DNA from: Macrotrachela quadricornifera
Lineage: Eukaryota; Rotifera; Eurotatoria; Philodinida; Philodinidae
Direction of reading: 5' to 3'
Assembly: GCA_022393335.1 (NCBI GenBank)
Contig: JAJEKB010020812.1
Span: forward strand, 1,000,200 to 1,064,199
DNA: 64,000 nucleotides
The notes under the pieces: generated by a model
The model's input: the letters and a program-made list of their open reading frames with translations, nothing else
Told to the model about the DNA's origin: nothing
Database searches by the model: none
Part shown: positions 34,501-46,268 of the stretch, one piece after another
Position numbering within the stretch: the first letter of the stretch is position 1
Layout: every line of letters begins with the position of its first letter
Translations under genes and position numbers: made by a program

Positions 34501-36250
34501 AAAGAAATAACTGACAGAATCGGATAAAATTATCATCATCTAGCTCTAGCCCTATGGGTGTGTTCATAAACATACGTCAGCGTTTTCTTGTGCGGCATCC
34601 AAACAGTCTCGACTGTAATTTAAAATTTTAATCATTTATTTTAGTCACGCTAAAACACACCCTAATGAAAGATCGATTTCTGCTCCTTTAAACTTTAGTC
34701 AAAGTTTTGCTTTGTTCCCTTCTTCGTTTTATTTGCATCAGATAGTAAAGTAAAATTTAAAAGAAATAATTAAAACAAAGGCGAACATCAGGCAAACCTT
34801 TTAATCGGCCTTCTTGTCTTGCGAAACCTAAGAAGGGAAGTTAACCGACTTACGTTGTTTTTACTCATGGCTAACTCCTATTTTTGTCAGGTCGAATCTA
34901 ATACCAGCAAGAACGAATTTTGAAACTCGGTCTCTAGGTGAGAAACAAAAGAGCATGTCCTTATCTCTCTCTGAGGAAAAGACGCGTTTTGCTGTACACA
35001 CAATTTCTGAGTCTCTTTGTGGACCTATATTTTCTTCTCTTTTCATTCTCTTTCGCTCTTTCTGACTTTTTTGATGACAAGTGAGAGTGGGGTGGGTTAA
35101 GGACATAACCACTCTCTTTAATCTAAACATTCCATTTTTCAATAGAGACACTAACTTTGTGGAAGACGAATTGTCTTTCAAATGCCACGTTTTGCACTTC
35201 CGCAGGGCCTTTGTTCGCAGACCTGTTGACAAATCAAAACAAGTTAGTTATAAGTACATGTGAATCAATTCATTGCTCGCGTTCATGCTCACCCAAAAAC
35301 TTGCAGTCCATGAGAGTTTAATTTCCTCAAAATTTTTTGTTCGAAACTCTGCCGTGTTTCTAACAAAGTGCCACGGTTTCATAGAAAGTACTCAAAAATA
35401 ATGCTCTCGCTCTCTGTATTTCTCTCTCTAAGAAATCGCATTGTTGAAAATGCGGTTGATCCATGTGAGCTCCCACAAACTTTGTCCAGTCTGATCGAAA
35501 TCTTCAACATATATACTATACAAAATACCTCCAGTTATTTTTGACAAACAGGGCTTCTTTGCAGAATTACAGCGGCTTCAGTGTCGTAACTCGAAATTTG
35601 AGAAGCTTGATCCGAGTCTTGGCTGCAGTTGTCAAAATGTATCAATATTTTTCAAAAAAAAAACAAAACAAGTATGAGACAACTCGTCTAGTGCACACCG
35701 AAAAGATCCCAAAGCTCTAGTGAGTCAGATTTTATCTATTGTAACGTAACTCACATAATTTAAACTGAGTTATAAGCACAATTGTAAAAACAACTAGTCA
35801 AAATTTAAAAACTCCAGAAAAGTTTGATCGAAGTTTTGATTGTCACCAACTTCTTAGTAGGAATCAAATGACAGATAGGCGAAACAGATGGCTATTGTGT
35901 CCTTAACAGAAGAGGATTGTTTATTCTCCTTCTTTTTTTTCATCTTTTGCCCTATATTTCGAATCCTCGACTATATTATACATAGTATTAAAAACAGGTA
36001 GATGCAAAGAAGGACGTTAAAGTGGAGAAGAAAAGTGAGCTTAGTTTTGTTTTAAGTATCTATGTGAAGGAGAAGAGATCTAGCGGAAGCTGCTCATACA
36101 GAAGAGTTGTTCAGAAACTAGCGTATATTCATTCGCTTACCACTACTTCACCTTGACCACGTAGACATAATTTAACAACGTTTTTACTGATTTGACGACC
36201 AATGTGAGCAGCTAAATATGGCGTTCACAAACATCCTAGCTAGATTCTAT
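31550..36250. other. Long stretch without recognisable genes
   Basis: 4.7 kb with only short frames and no conserved motifs. GTACTCAGAAGGTGAGTAC (about 32050) is an interrupted palindrome, followed by a CGTCCG-rich tract; this could be a transposon end, but no partner was found. The 34861-35232 minus frame is compositionally unconvincing. Confidence 0.45.
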
Positions 36251-36257
36251 AATTTAA

Positions 36258-38310
36258 TCCTTTGAGTTCCGGTGACACATATATGCGTCCAAATGCAGTT
36301 ATTTGAGAAAGATGCTTCTAATAGTAACACACTAGTACAACCCTACTTTCTTCTTTTCTGCTCGTGAATATTACACATCTATACCCTATGCGCTTCCTTT
36401 CGTTCTGTATGATAACACATACCATCTCTCATTCTGGCGCATTCCAGTACAATCACTCTTTTCGTTCTTTTGTTGGTATTGACCATCTACTGTTCTCTTC
36501 AATATTCTCTGTTTAGTTTCTATCGTTCTGTAAAGTTTTAGTCAGTGCTGTCTTATGCAGAAAATCTAGTAAGTTCTTTATATTTCTGAATCGTAGCATA
36601 TATATATCCATTGTATGAGCAATAAAAGACAAGAGTAAGAACGAAGCGAATATATTCCTCTTTGGATAATAATCGTATACTTCAACAACCAACCTTACAC
36701 ATTTTCACAATGGCGACTTCAAGAAAGCGACTCTTGACTGAGCAAGAAATTGGGGAAACTATGAATAACTCTGAATCCGACTTATCGTCAGAAGATGAAC
36801 TTCTAGCAACTTTTGATTGTATATTTATTGATTCTGGTGAGGAAGATCTTCCAGGAGAACGTCAATGGGACTGTGGAACTTTCATCCTAACCATATCGCA
36901 GTTCATTGATAAATCTGGTTTACAAAATACGATTTCACTTGTCGAAAGAACACTGCTTGATTATTTTCAATTATTTTTTGATGCGGTTACAATGCAGCAT
37001 ATAGTTGATGAAACCAATCGTTATTATTTACAGAAGCCAGCAGGTGAACGTGAGTATATGTCTAACTGGACCTATTGAGAAAAATAGGATTCAAGACTAT
37101 TAAAGTACTGATCCATTGCTATCTACATCTATCTTCGGTCAGTATTTCACCAGAAATCATTATCAAGACATTCTGCACTATATGCACTTTGTAAATAACG
37201 AGGATATTTCCGGTAGTGACTGACTTGAAAAAATCAAGCCAATCATATATGACTTCAAGCGAAAGTTTGCAAATTGTGTAAATCCAACACAGAATCTTTG
37301 TATCGATGAAAGCCTACTGCTATGGAAAGGGAGACTTGAATTTAGGCAGTATATTCCATCGAAGCGTCATCAATTTGGAATCAAAGTATTCCAGCTTGTT
37401 GATTGTGAAACTAAATTCGTCCTCGACTACATCGTTTACACAGGATCAACTACAGAGTATTAAGTTATATCTGGACTTGGACTGAGTGGATCACTTTTTG
37501 AGCTCTTACATCGAAATAAAATGGGTGCATATGGTACAGTTCGTAAAAATAGACATGGATTATTGGCACTTACAACTAAATTGAAAAAGGGCGACAGTCA
37601 ATACTGTCATACAGATATTTTGTTTGCACTCAAATGGCAGGACAAAGGAGACGTCTATATGCTTTCAACAATCCATTCAACGACATATGAGAATTCAAAT
37701 AAAATAGATCGAGAAACTAGAAGAGATTCGAAAACCTGTCTGCATCATCGACTACACTAAAAAGATGGGCGGGATCGATCGTGTTGACATGCAGATGTCA
37801 TTTTCTGAATGTATAAGAAAATCTTTAAAATGGTACAAAAATCTTTTTTTTCATCTTTTGGATATATCAGCATATAATGCATTTGTAAATTACAAAATGC
37901 AGAATAATAATTCCTTACATCTATCAGATTTTCGGCGTGAAATAATTAGAGGAATTTTGACAAAGTATGGGCCACAAAGATCAACTACTACTGGAAGACC
38001 ATCGTCAAGAGATTCTCCTCTGCGTCTAATTGCTAGACATTTTCATGTGCTTATTCCACAAACATCACAATCAAACCAGCCGCGAAGAAAATGCATCGTA
38101 TAATATTCGTAGTGATACACGATATATTTGTCGTGATTGTGATACACCTCTATGTATTGGTGATTGTTTCAAAAACTATCATACAAGAATGAACTACTAA
38201 TGGCTGTTTGAGACAAAAATGTAATTTCTTTGTAAAGAATTAAGGTCATATGTAAAGATTTCATTAAAAAGATTTCGTGTTTTTTCAAAAAAAAGCCGGG
38301 ATTCAAAGGG
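36258..38310 (+). mobile_element. Defective piggyBac element (copy 2)
   Basis: TTAA flanks (36254-36257 and 38311-38314). Inverted ends are TCCTTTGAGTTCCGG at the left and CCCTTTGAATCCCGG from the right. The transposase remnant lies inside on the plus strand. Confidence 0.85.
36662..38200 (+). pseudogene. piggyBac transposase pseudogene (copy 2)
   Basis: An acidic N-terminus (from ATG 36710, MATSRKRLLTEQEIG) stays open to 37078. Several stops and frame changes follow. CIDESLLLWKGRLEFRQYIP (about 37300) marks the first catalytic Asp. Between SGSLFELLHRNK and MGAYGTVRKNRHG (about 37510) roughly 35 residues are missing, including the second Asp segment. GGIDRVDMQMSFSECIRKSLKWY (about 37767) marks the third. 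The Cys-rich end (CRDCDTPLCIGDC) lies beyond a further frame change near 38105. Inactive. Confidence 0.85.
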
Positions 38311-38486
38311 TTAAGAACTTTTTCCAACACAGATCATTAAAAGCTGAATTTGCCTTTTAATTTGTCTAATTAAGAAAAAAAAATGACTTTAGAAGCAGAT
38401 AATTACCTAAAGTATCTTATATTTTGAACTCAACTTTTCTGTAGTATTCTGAGATAGATATTTAAAGTAATAAACTAACTAATTAA

Positions 38487-39041
38487 TCCTTTGGTTACGG
38501 GGCCCGTATATATACGGGCTGAGCTTTAGCTCAGGCTACTTCTGTTATAATTATGACTTTCCTACTGTAATAGAGTTTAACTCAGCAGAATTTTTTATAC
38601 TCTGTCCTGGCCAACGATTTTTTTAATATTCTTCTTTTATACTCTCTATAGAAATCGAATTTCGTGGTATCAGCGAAAATTGTCTGTCCTAAGAAGGTCA
38701 CTACGGTACAGAATGCTACTGAGGTGGCACGTGTTTATACATAAATCAGGGGGCGGTTATTCATGAGGCATTGCCTCAAATACCACAACAGTGCGTATGG
38801 CAATAGTCATACGCTAAACTTACTTAATCTCCTTGGAGTGTTGTATCGTAGACTGTCTCAGTATGCGATAAAGTGGAATTATTCTGTAGTGTCTATTGCT
38901 TAGTCAGCTTATAGGAATGCTCTTGGACTATCAGAGTCGTAGCGTCATCGTAAAGTACCAGCACACATTCATATAACCTGCTTAAAGTTTTTAGTCAGGC
39001 GAAATTTTTTTTATTCGCAGAAAAACCCCGTAACCAAAGAG
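38487..39041. mobile_element. piggyBac MITE, 555 bp
   Basis: TTAA on both sides (38483-38486 and 39042-39045). TIRs read TCCTTTGGTTACGGGG at the left and CTCTTTGGTTACGGGG from the right. A palindrome, CCCGTATATATACGGG, follows the left end. No coding capacity. It was probably mobilised by a related piggyBac transposase. Confidence 0.85.
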
Positions 39042-39045
39042 TTAA

Positions 39046-41400
39046 AATAGTGGAAAAGACATCTGCATACTCGCCTCGTTGACCGTTCGATTCAGGCTGT
39101 GAAAGCCCGCGTTTTAAAACTTTCCTGTTACTAACTAATTCCAACTATTTGACACAAATGCTCTTTTTTTCTTACTTCTCCACAACGCAGTAAAGTGATA
39201 AGGGACTATTCAGATATTAGTTTGTTAGATAGCAAATACGTAGAAAATAACACATTTCGACAATAGACAGCGGCAAAAACAAACCTGAGAAGCTAGTACG
39301 AGAAATATGAAAGACATTGAATTATTTTATTTTTTTCTTCAAGAGTGCGAAGATGTCAAAAACTAAAGAAGTGGAACAGTTTAAATGAAAAATTGTTTTT
39401 TGAAAGTAGTAAATAAGTGTGCAAAGAAATATAAATTTTGTCTTAGTGTAATGCCTGTGTCTTAATGACTGTGTGCAGTTGTTCACTTCGTTTTCGGTAT
39501 AAAAGAAACTGGGCAACCGTTACCTCACTCAATATCTCTCAACGCGTTTAACTTCAAGTATCTTTTACTCAAAATCTCATTGAATCAGCTCATCAGGTCT
39601 ATGAGTCCTTTTTTTCTGAATATACAGGTCACCACTATCAAGAAGTAACAATTTCGGTAAAAATCTTTTGCTTCTCCTCGTTCATAGAAGGCAGATTTCC
39701 AATATATTTCCAATATATTTCCAATTAATACCATTTTTGGTTCTTTATTTCTATCGCTTATCTATACGTATGGTGCTAGCTCCAAACTATGACGGAGAGT
39801 AACTTAAGATTTATTTGCTCTCATCAAACTGAGACTTCATTCTACGATTTGATGGGAACTGTCGATTTTTCGTCAACGCTTTCCATATTTCGAATATTGT
39901 AAATAACCTTTTTTTTTATAATTCCGAAATAGAACAATTAACTTACGCCTAACTAACTTCATCGCATATTATACAAAAGTCCGTGAGCACCTTTGAAATA
40001 CACATTTTCTACCGAAGTTTAGGATCCTGAATTTCAGAGTAATGTAGTGCAAAAAAAAGATACTATCTGACACTTCAAAATTGTATGAAGAAGATTTCTT
40101 GTGCATAACCTTTTCGCTTCGTTAGAATATCTTTTAGACTATGTTAATCACGTTGTAATTGAATTTTGAAGTGCAAGTTTTTATGGCTTATATTATTACT
40201 AACAAGGTGTATATACTAACGGAAAAACTAATGGTACACGGCTAATTCTTACCGACTGTCGATTTGCCATTCAAGAACACAGTAGATTATAACGAGAAGT
40301 AAATACTATAGAAAATATATAGCGTTAGAGTGAATCGTCATCACAAGATTATTCATTTGCGTTGTGGAATAACTACTTAGAAAACTTTCAACTTTCTACT
40401 GCAATATATTATTCTTCTCTCTAAATAGAAGAAATAGAGTGCTCCTTCCTAATTAAGATGAAAATTGTCTCACTTATGAGATTTCCTTCTTTCTTTCTGC
40501 AATTGCAAAAGAAAAGTAAATTTAAAAAAAATGCTGAGAGGCCGTATCATAAAGTTGTGATTCAAATTCGGAGAACGATTCTTCTTTTTTTTCAAGAGAA
40601 TAAACTTTGGCCTACAAAAACAATCGTGAATCCTCCTTCGCAGAAAACAGCAAGAATTTCTTAGAGAGTTTGGAAAAAAATTTTTTGAAGTTCATGGTAG
40701 TACGGTGGTCCTTTCTCCTCGTTGCGCTGTTAATTACAGCACTGAATGTAGGGCTGTTGAGAGTTAGAAGTTAAGAGAAATGATGATCAAATCTCCGCAT
40801 TTCTGACCGTGTGCGTGACGTCTACATATTGGTCTGATCTCTTATAAAATACAAGTTAAGCTTTAGTCAAAATTCTCAGAAAAAGAAAACAATATCACTA
40901 TTCAAAGATGATTGACAACATTTGCATGTATTATTTGACTAAGGGTGAAAAATGATTTTCGGTATTGAGAATAGTGAAGTTAAAAAAATTCTATCTCAGC
41001 TGTATAAGTCGGAAATGTGGTTCCAAGCGAACTTTTCCAAGATCTCTCTAGTTTTGTTTTAGTCTTTCAAGAACTTTGCCCGAATTGAGCACCTCTACTT
41101 TACTAGATTTTGCAAAAGAACGTTTCGTTAAATTATTCCTCTTATCCACCTTTAATAAAATTCTGCTCTATCTGGTGACAACTGTTACATTACGTTCCTT
41201 GGTCGTACGTAGATGCAGATAAATAAACTGTCACTTATAGCTCGTAATTCTCAGCTTAAATTTGAAGATTTACGTGTAAAAAGACTGACTACAAATACTT
41301 AACGGGTGGCACAAAAAGAAACGCAGTTTTTTATTTTGCCTATAACTCCGTCAGTTTTCATCCTATCGATCCAATTTTTTTTCAAAAGATCTGCCATTCA
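39046..41400. other. Non-coding stretch
   Basis: AT-rich with no convincing ORF. A short direct duplication (TTTCCAATATA) lies near 39696-39722. Confidence 0.45.
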
Positions 41401-41416
41401 GTTCTCCACAAACGAT

Positions 41417-42113
41417 GTAAAAACTATTTTCTGAAAGTGAAGTGCAGCGAACTTCCAAAAAGACAAAGTACAAGAGGTGAAAATTGCAACTTTCTAACAT
41501 ATTTTCATTACAACCTTTTTATGCTGTTCGATGCTTGTACTTATTTGAAAACTTCTATGTTAGATAGATTTTAGTAGAATAAAGTGCCCTCTTTCAGATG
41601 TAACTTACTAACAGAAACTTTCCAAAAAGTAATATAATCTAGGGACGATAAGATTTTTCTACAAAGCCACAAAAATGCGTTTTTTTATGATATTGCGTGA
41701 CTGGAAACCACCCGGATCGTCTGATAAATTTAATATTTTTTGCAGCAGAAGGCCGAAGCTCTGACAATTGAAATAAAAAAAACTAAGAGAAATAGACGAT
41801 TCTTGACTGAACAGCATGAACTTTTGTGAACTGGTCTGAAACATGAATGCAAAACAGTATTTTTTCAGAAATGTCAAAAAACAAAACCCTTTTTGTGCCT
41901 TTGTGTGATGCTCAAAGAAATATATTTAATTCAGTTTTAGATACAGAATTTCATGCTCTTTTGCTCGCTTATCTCAGGTTTTTAATACTGCGTCAGGAAA
42001 TCTTAGAAATTCCACAATCTAGAAATTTGGCCTATAAATTTTGCAATTTTCACCTCTTGTACTTTGTCCTTTTGTAACTTCGTTGCACTTCACTTTTGGA
42101 AAATAGTTTTGTA
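41417..42113. mobile_element. Foldback element with ~76-bp arms
   Basis: The left arm 41417-41492 and right arm 42040-42113 are inverted, sharing AAACTATTTTC, GTGAAGTGCA and a perfect run beginning GACAAAGTACAAGAGGTGAA. About 550 bp of AT-rich sequence separates them. Ends and target duplication were not defined. Confidence 0.65.
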
Positions 42114-42965
42114 CAGATACAGCATATAAGAAAGGAAAACACCCAATAGACATGGAAAGAGATAATACAATCGATGATAGCACATACAGATATCAACAGG
42201 AAAAACTCAACCGTTATCAGAAGAGTAGATGGAAACATCCCATACACATACGATTACCAACTGGAAAAGACCAATATGTCATGTATTCGAAAAGACTTGA
42301 GTACACCAAACCATCTATATTTAATTCTTGAGACTTTTTGAATAGAGAATGATTATTTCAGGATTTATTAAAACAACTCAAATTATATCAAGAACTTGAA
42401 ATTCTTGTTTTTTTATTCAAACAAATATGATTTAAATTGAGAGGATATTTCTATGAACACTATTTGAACAATTTATTAAATCTTACTAGAAACATTGATC
42501 ATCTTTGACATGTGTTTGAAAATGTAGAAGTATTTTTATAACACGTTTATTTTTGAATTTTAACTCATGTTAACAAGTGAGGCATCAAATAATATATCAA
42601 CCAAAAGGAAGACAGGAATATCTGATATACTTTCTAATGATGATTCTTTATAAAAAAAAAGAAGATATTACCTAAAAACATAAAGGGTGAGAATATGATA
42701 TTCGATTATGAATTTGTTTTTTTTATAGGGCGCTAAAAATCTGCCGTGAGTGATAATATAAATGAGATGTAATTCTCTCTCAGTTCACTGAAGCGACACA
42801 TAAGATAAGCACGAATACTCTGCATGCTTCTGTCAGAAAAAAAATATGCTCTTCAACATTTTTTTCTTCTATTATCGCATGAGTTATTTCTATTGGACTA
42901 CTTAAATATACACAAAAAAACGAGAAAATAATAATTTTATCCTCAGCTATTTGAAAAAAACCGAA

Positions 42966-43943
42966 ATGACTTCCTACGAAGATCATAATCTCATCATTTA
43001 TTACGATAAAGTTGGAATTTACTTGTATGATTCATTAGGACTTATATTGTTATGTGCCGGCACGCTTGGTGGTATTTTGAACTGCATTGTATTTGCTCAA
43101 AAAACAATGTGAAAAAATGCAGTTTCTATTTATTTTCTGGCATTTAATCTTATCAATTTGTTCGCCTTGTACAGCATTTTATTTATAACACTTTTGTGGA
43201 GTTTTTTTAATATCGATCCAACAATTGGTAGTACAACTGGTTGCAAGATCTACTATTACATTCAAACAATAGCTGCTGTGTTATTATCATATTATCTTGT
43301 ATTAGCTTCAATGGATCGGACACTTTTCACATCATTGAGTATCGTGACACGACAAAGTAGTACTCATCGTTTAGCTTATCGATCTATTGCTGGAGTAACA
43401 ATTATTATTCTTCTTTATTACATTCAGACACCTATCTGTGCTGATCTTTATGAAAATTATCCAGGTGCGTTTGTATGTTACTATGGCCAAGATCTTTACA
43501 GATGTTTTTCTACTTTTTATTCACTTATAATCAATGGTTGTTGTCCATTACCTCTCTTGGTTATATTTGGAGTCTTGACAATGAAAAATCTATACCGAAC
43601 ACGCATCCAACCAGCCGCAGATAATCCCATTCTTACGAACATCCATCAAACCAAACGAAATCGTCAATTAGCTGTAATGCTTCTGCTCGAGATGTTAATA
43701 TATATGTTCTTCTCATTAATAATACTTTTCTTTAATATCTATCTGCAGCTGACATAAAATCAAGGAAAAGCTCTTCGACAACAAACAATAGAACAATTTA
43801 TACTAACTCTTCTTTTTCTTTTGGCCGACATATCTCGAATGAGCAGTTTCTATGTATATCTGGCTGTATCGAAAACCTTTCGTCAGCAAACGCGTAAAGT
43901 ATTCTTAAAGTTACGTCAACATATTCGTATTCACCGAAGTTAA
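42966..43943 (+). pseudogene. Rhodopsin-like 7TM receptor with two nonsense codons
   Basis: One frame of 325 codons plus stop runs from ATG 42966 (MTSYEDHNLIIYY) to TAA 43941-43943. Seven hydrophobic helices can be followed: LILLCAGTLGGILNCIVF (helix 1), then AFNLINLFALYSILFI (2). Helix 3 ends LVLASMDRTLFTS, with MDR in the DRY position. The others follow to ILTLLFLLADISRMSSFYVY (7). Extracellular Cys residues suitable for the usual disulphide are present. It is interrupted by TGA at 43110-43112 (KTM, stop, KN; likely from CGA Arg) and TAA at 43755-43757 (LQLT, stop, NQG; likely from CAA Gln). The ligand is unknown. Upstream non-coding sequence (about 42490-42800) is shared with loci at 49.3 and 51.9-52.3 kb. 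Confidence 0.8.
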
Positions 43944-44065
43944 ACTTTGACTATCAGTCGTACAGCCTTCAATATTGTTTTATTTTTTTCCTTTTTTCAA
44001 ATAACTATAAAGTTTGTTCCAACTAAATAAATCTGTGATAAGATATTCAGTTCATTAGACTTTGC

Positions 44066-45700
44066 TTATGATTTATTTTCGTTGTTTTTATATTTTGCTG
44101 CACGTTTTTTGGCAATTTGCGATTCTTCAGGTTCATGAATTTCTAATTCAGTATCGTCACCTCCTCGTTGTTGATTATTAGCAGAAGTAACTAGAATGAA
44201 AAGCATAAAGGAAATATTTTCCATTTTTCTATACCTATAGATCAATATCAGCACTCACTTTCGGCTTAAAAAAACAAGTATAGATTGATGATAGAAATGA
44301 TTTTTAGTGCAAACTCACTTCTAGTTGATCCCAATTTTCATTATCACAAAGGGGACTAACATCAATTCGTCGTTCAGATTTGAGTCCACTAAGCCAGGAG
44401 GAACTTTTTGTTTCATCAATAGTAATACGCTTGGTTGGATCGACTGTAAGCATTTGTTCAATAGTTGATTTAGCGACTTCTGTCACATTTTTCCATTCTT
44501 TTGTATCAAACTTGTAGTCACCTGTTATAATCTTTCCTTTCATACTATCAGTTAGATGTTGTCATCCTTGGGAATAAAAGGGTAGATAACCGCTTAAAAG
44601 CATATACAGGATCACACCCATCGACCATATATCGCAGGCCTTTTTCACAAAAAGAAAGTTACGAACTCGATTAGCACAAAACAAAATGATCTAATCAGTG
44701 ATTTACTTTGTCGTATTTGATACCCGACAGTATTTCTGGTGATACATAAAACAGTGTGCCACTAAATGAAGCAAATATAATAGAGAAGAAAAAGTACAAA
44801 TTCATTGATCAGTTGCATGTTACCATGAAGTTCTGAATGGATCTTTCAGATTGTATCCTTTAAAAAAAATAATAAAAGAATGATTTTGGATTCATTTCTT
44901 TGCTACCTTCTTTAGCGAAACCAAAATCTGTTAATTTGAGAATAGCATCATCATCCGTACTATATAAAAGTAGATTTTCCGGTTTTAAATCACCTAAAAT
45001 TATCAAACGAAATATACACAACAATCTACTGACGATGAGCCTAAATGACAAAAAAACGAAAAAGATCCATGAAAATCAAAACAACAAAAACGTCGTTCGA
45101 AACTCTTACTATATCCATTTTATGTAAATGATCAACTGCTTTAACAATCATCGAAATATAATGGGCAGCAACACATTCAGTAAACGGTTTTTCCTTAAAA
45201 TTTTTAATACGATCGTGAAGTTCGCCACCTTCCATACTAATTAGTTAATATGTACATTCGTATTCAGAAGAAGAAATACAATATCCTTACCGTTCGGTGA
45301 TGATAAACAAATATTGAGCTGAGTTCCTCGTATTTTCCTGATATAGGCATAGAACTTCTATTAGTCAATGTGATTTAATAATAAAATACATACATAAACA
45401 TCTCGAATTTGAACAATGTACAGACAGTTTTCGCATGCTTCTCTATGCAACGTTACTTCCCGTCGAGACTCTGGTGAATCTTCCAAAATCTGTAAAAACC
45501 AAAAATAATATTAATCGAAATAAATAAATAATATATACTTTAATAGCACAAAGATCTCCAGTTACACGATGTATACATTTATAAACTTTGCTAATAACAC
45601 CTGTGCCCAAACAGGCGTCATCATTCTTTGATCATTCATAGTCATCTGTAAACTCATTCTTACGTATTTAAAATGATGAGGAAGTATCTGTTGTCGTAGT
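44066..45700 (-). pseudogene. MAPKAPK-like Ser/Thr kinase, about nine exons, decayed
   Basis: Minus-strand exons, in order. The Gly-rich loop exon (about 45640-45541) reads LGTGVISKVYKC and CAIK. Next is LEDSPESRREVTLHREAC (about 45489-45395). NTRNSAQYLFIITER (45343-45295) joins MEGGELHDRIKNF (about 45236-45130). DLKPENLLLYS...LKLTDFGFAKE (about 45000-44905) follows, then YNLKDPFRTS, then CGTLFYVSPEILSG (activation loop). The last large exon holds ACDIWSMGVILYMLLSGYLPF and ends DNENWDQLE (to about 44320). A terminal exon reads EESQIAKKRAAKYKNN and stops at 44066. The pattern matches MAPK-activated protein kinases 2/3. Defects: TGA just before the Gly loop (about 45627), TGA near 44563 (FYSQG, stop, QHLTD), and the His-Arg of HRD cannot be joined in frame from the visible splice sites. 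Exon edges are approximate. Confidence 0.7.
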
Positions 45701-46268
45701 ATTCGATCTACTACAATAGAATACATAGATGGATTTTCTCGATCAACTTGATAGAATTGTTGACGTACTTGTCAGTAGTTATTGCATTCGTGGCCATATT
45801 ACTACCATTATGCGTCAATACCTATGCAAAGAAAAAGAATCATAAAAATTTTATATTAGATATCGATAGTTGCCCTTTTTTCATGTTTCGACTTCCACTG
45901 ACAATGATAATAAGACGACTCGAGAAGCTTTTCGGTTTGCTTTTAACTAGAAAATTACCATCTAATATTTTTGTCAACTATATGAGTGAAGAAAAACTGA
46001 AGTGGCTGAAAGAAGACTGAACATTTGTTTTCTCCCTTTGCTATTAGTAATCGAACACATGCGCACAAAACACACGTTATGGTCGATGTAAAGAATTCGA
46101 TAAAGAATAGTGAGAGTAACATTAACCTAAACCTATCATAATCGATCAAAGATCCGCAGAATGCATGAGAACTCATCCCTACACGTCAATTTTCTACGTT
46201 TTTTCCCATGATGCATGTTTCATAGAAATCTATTTTTATTTGTATCTATAATGGAGTAAAAATTTCTC

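Noticed and set aside
34861..35232. 123-codon minus-strand ORF
   Set aside because: Basic, repetitive composition with no motif and no gene context.
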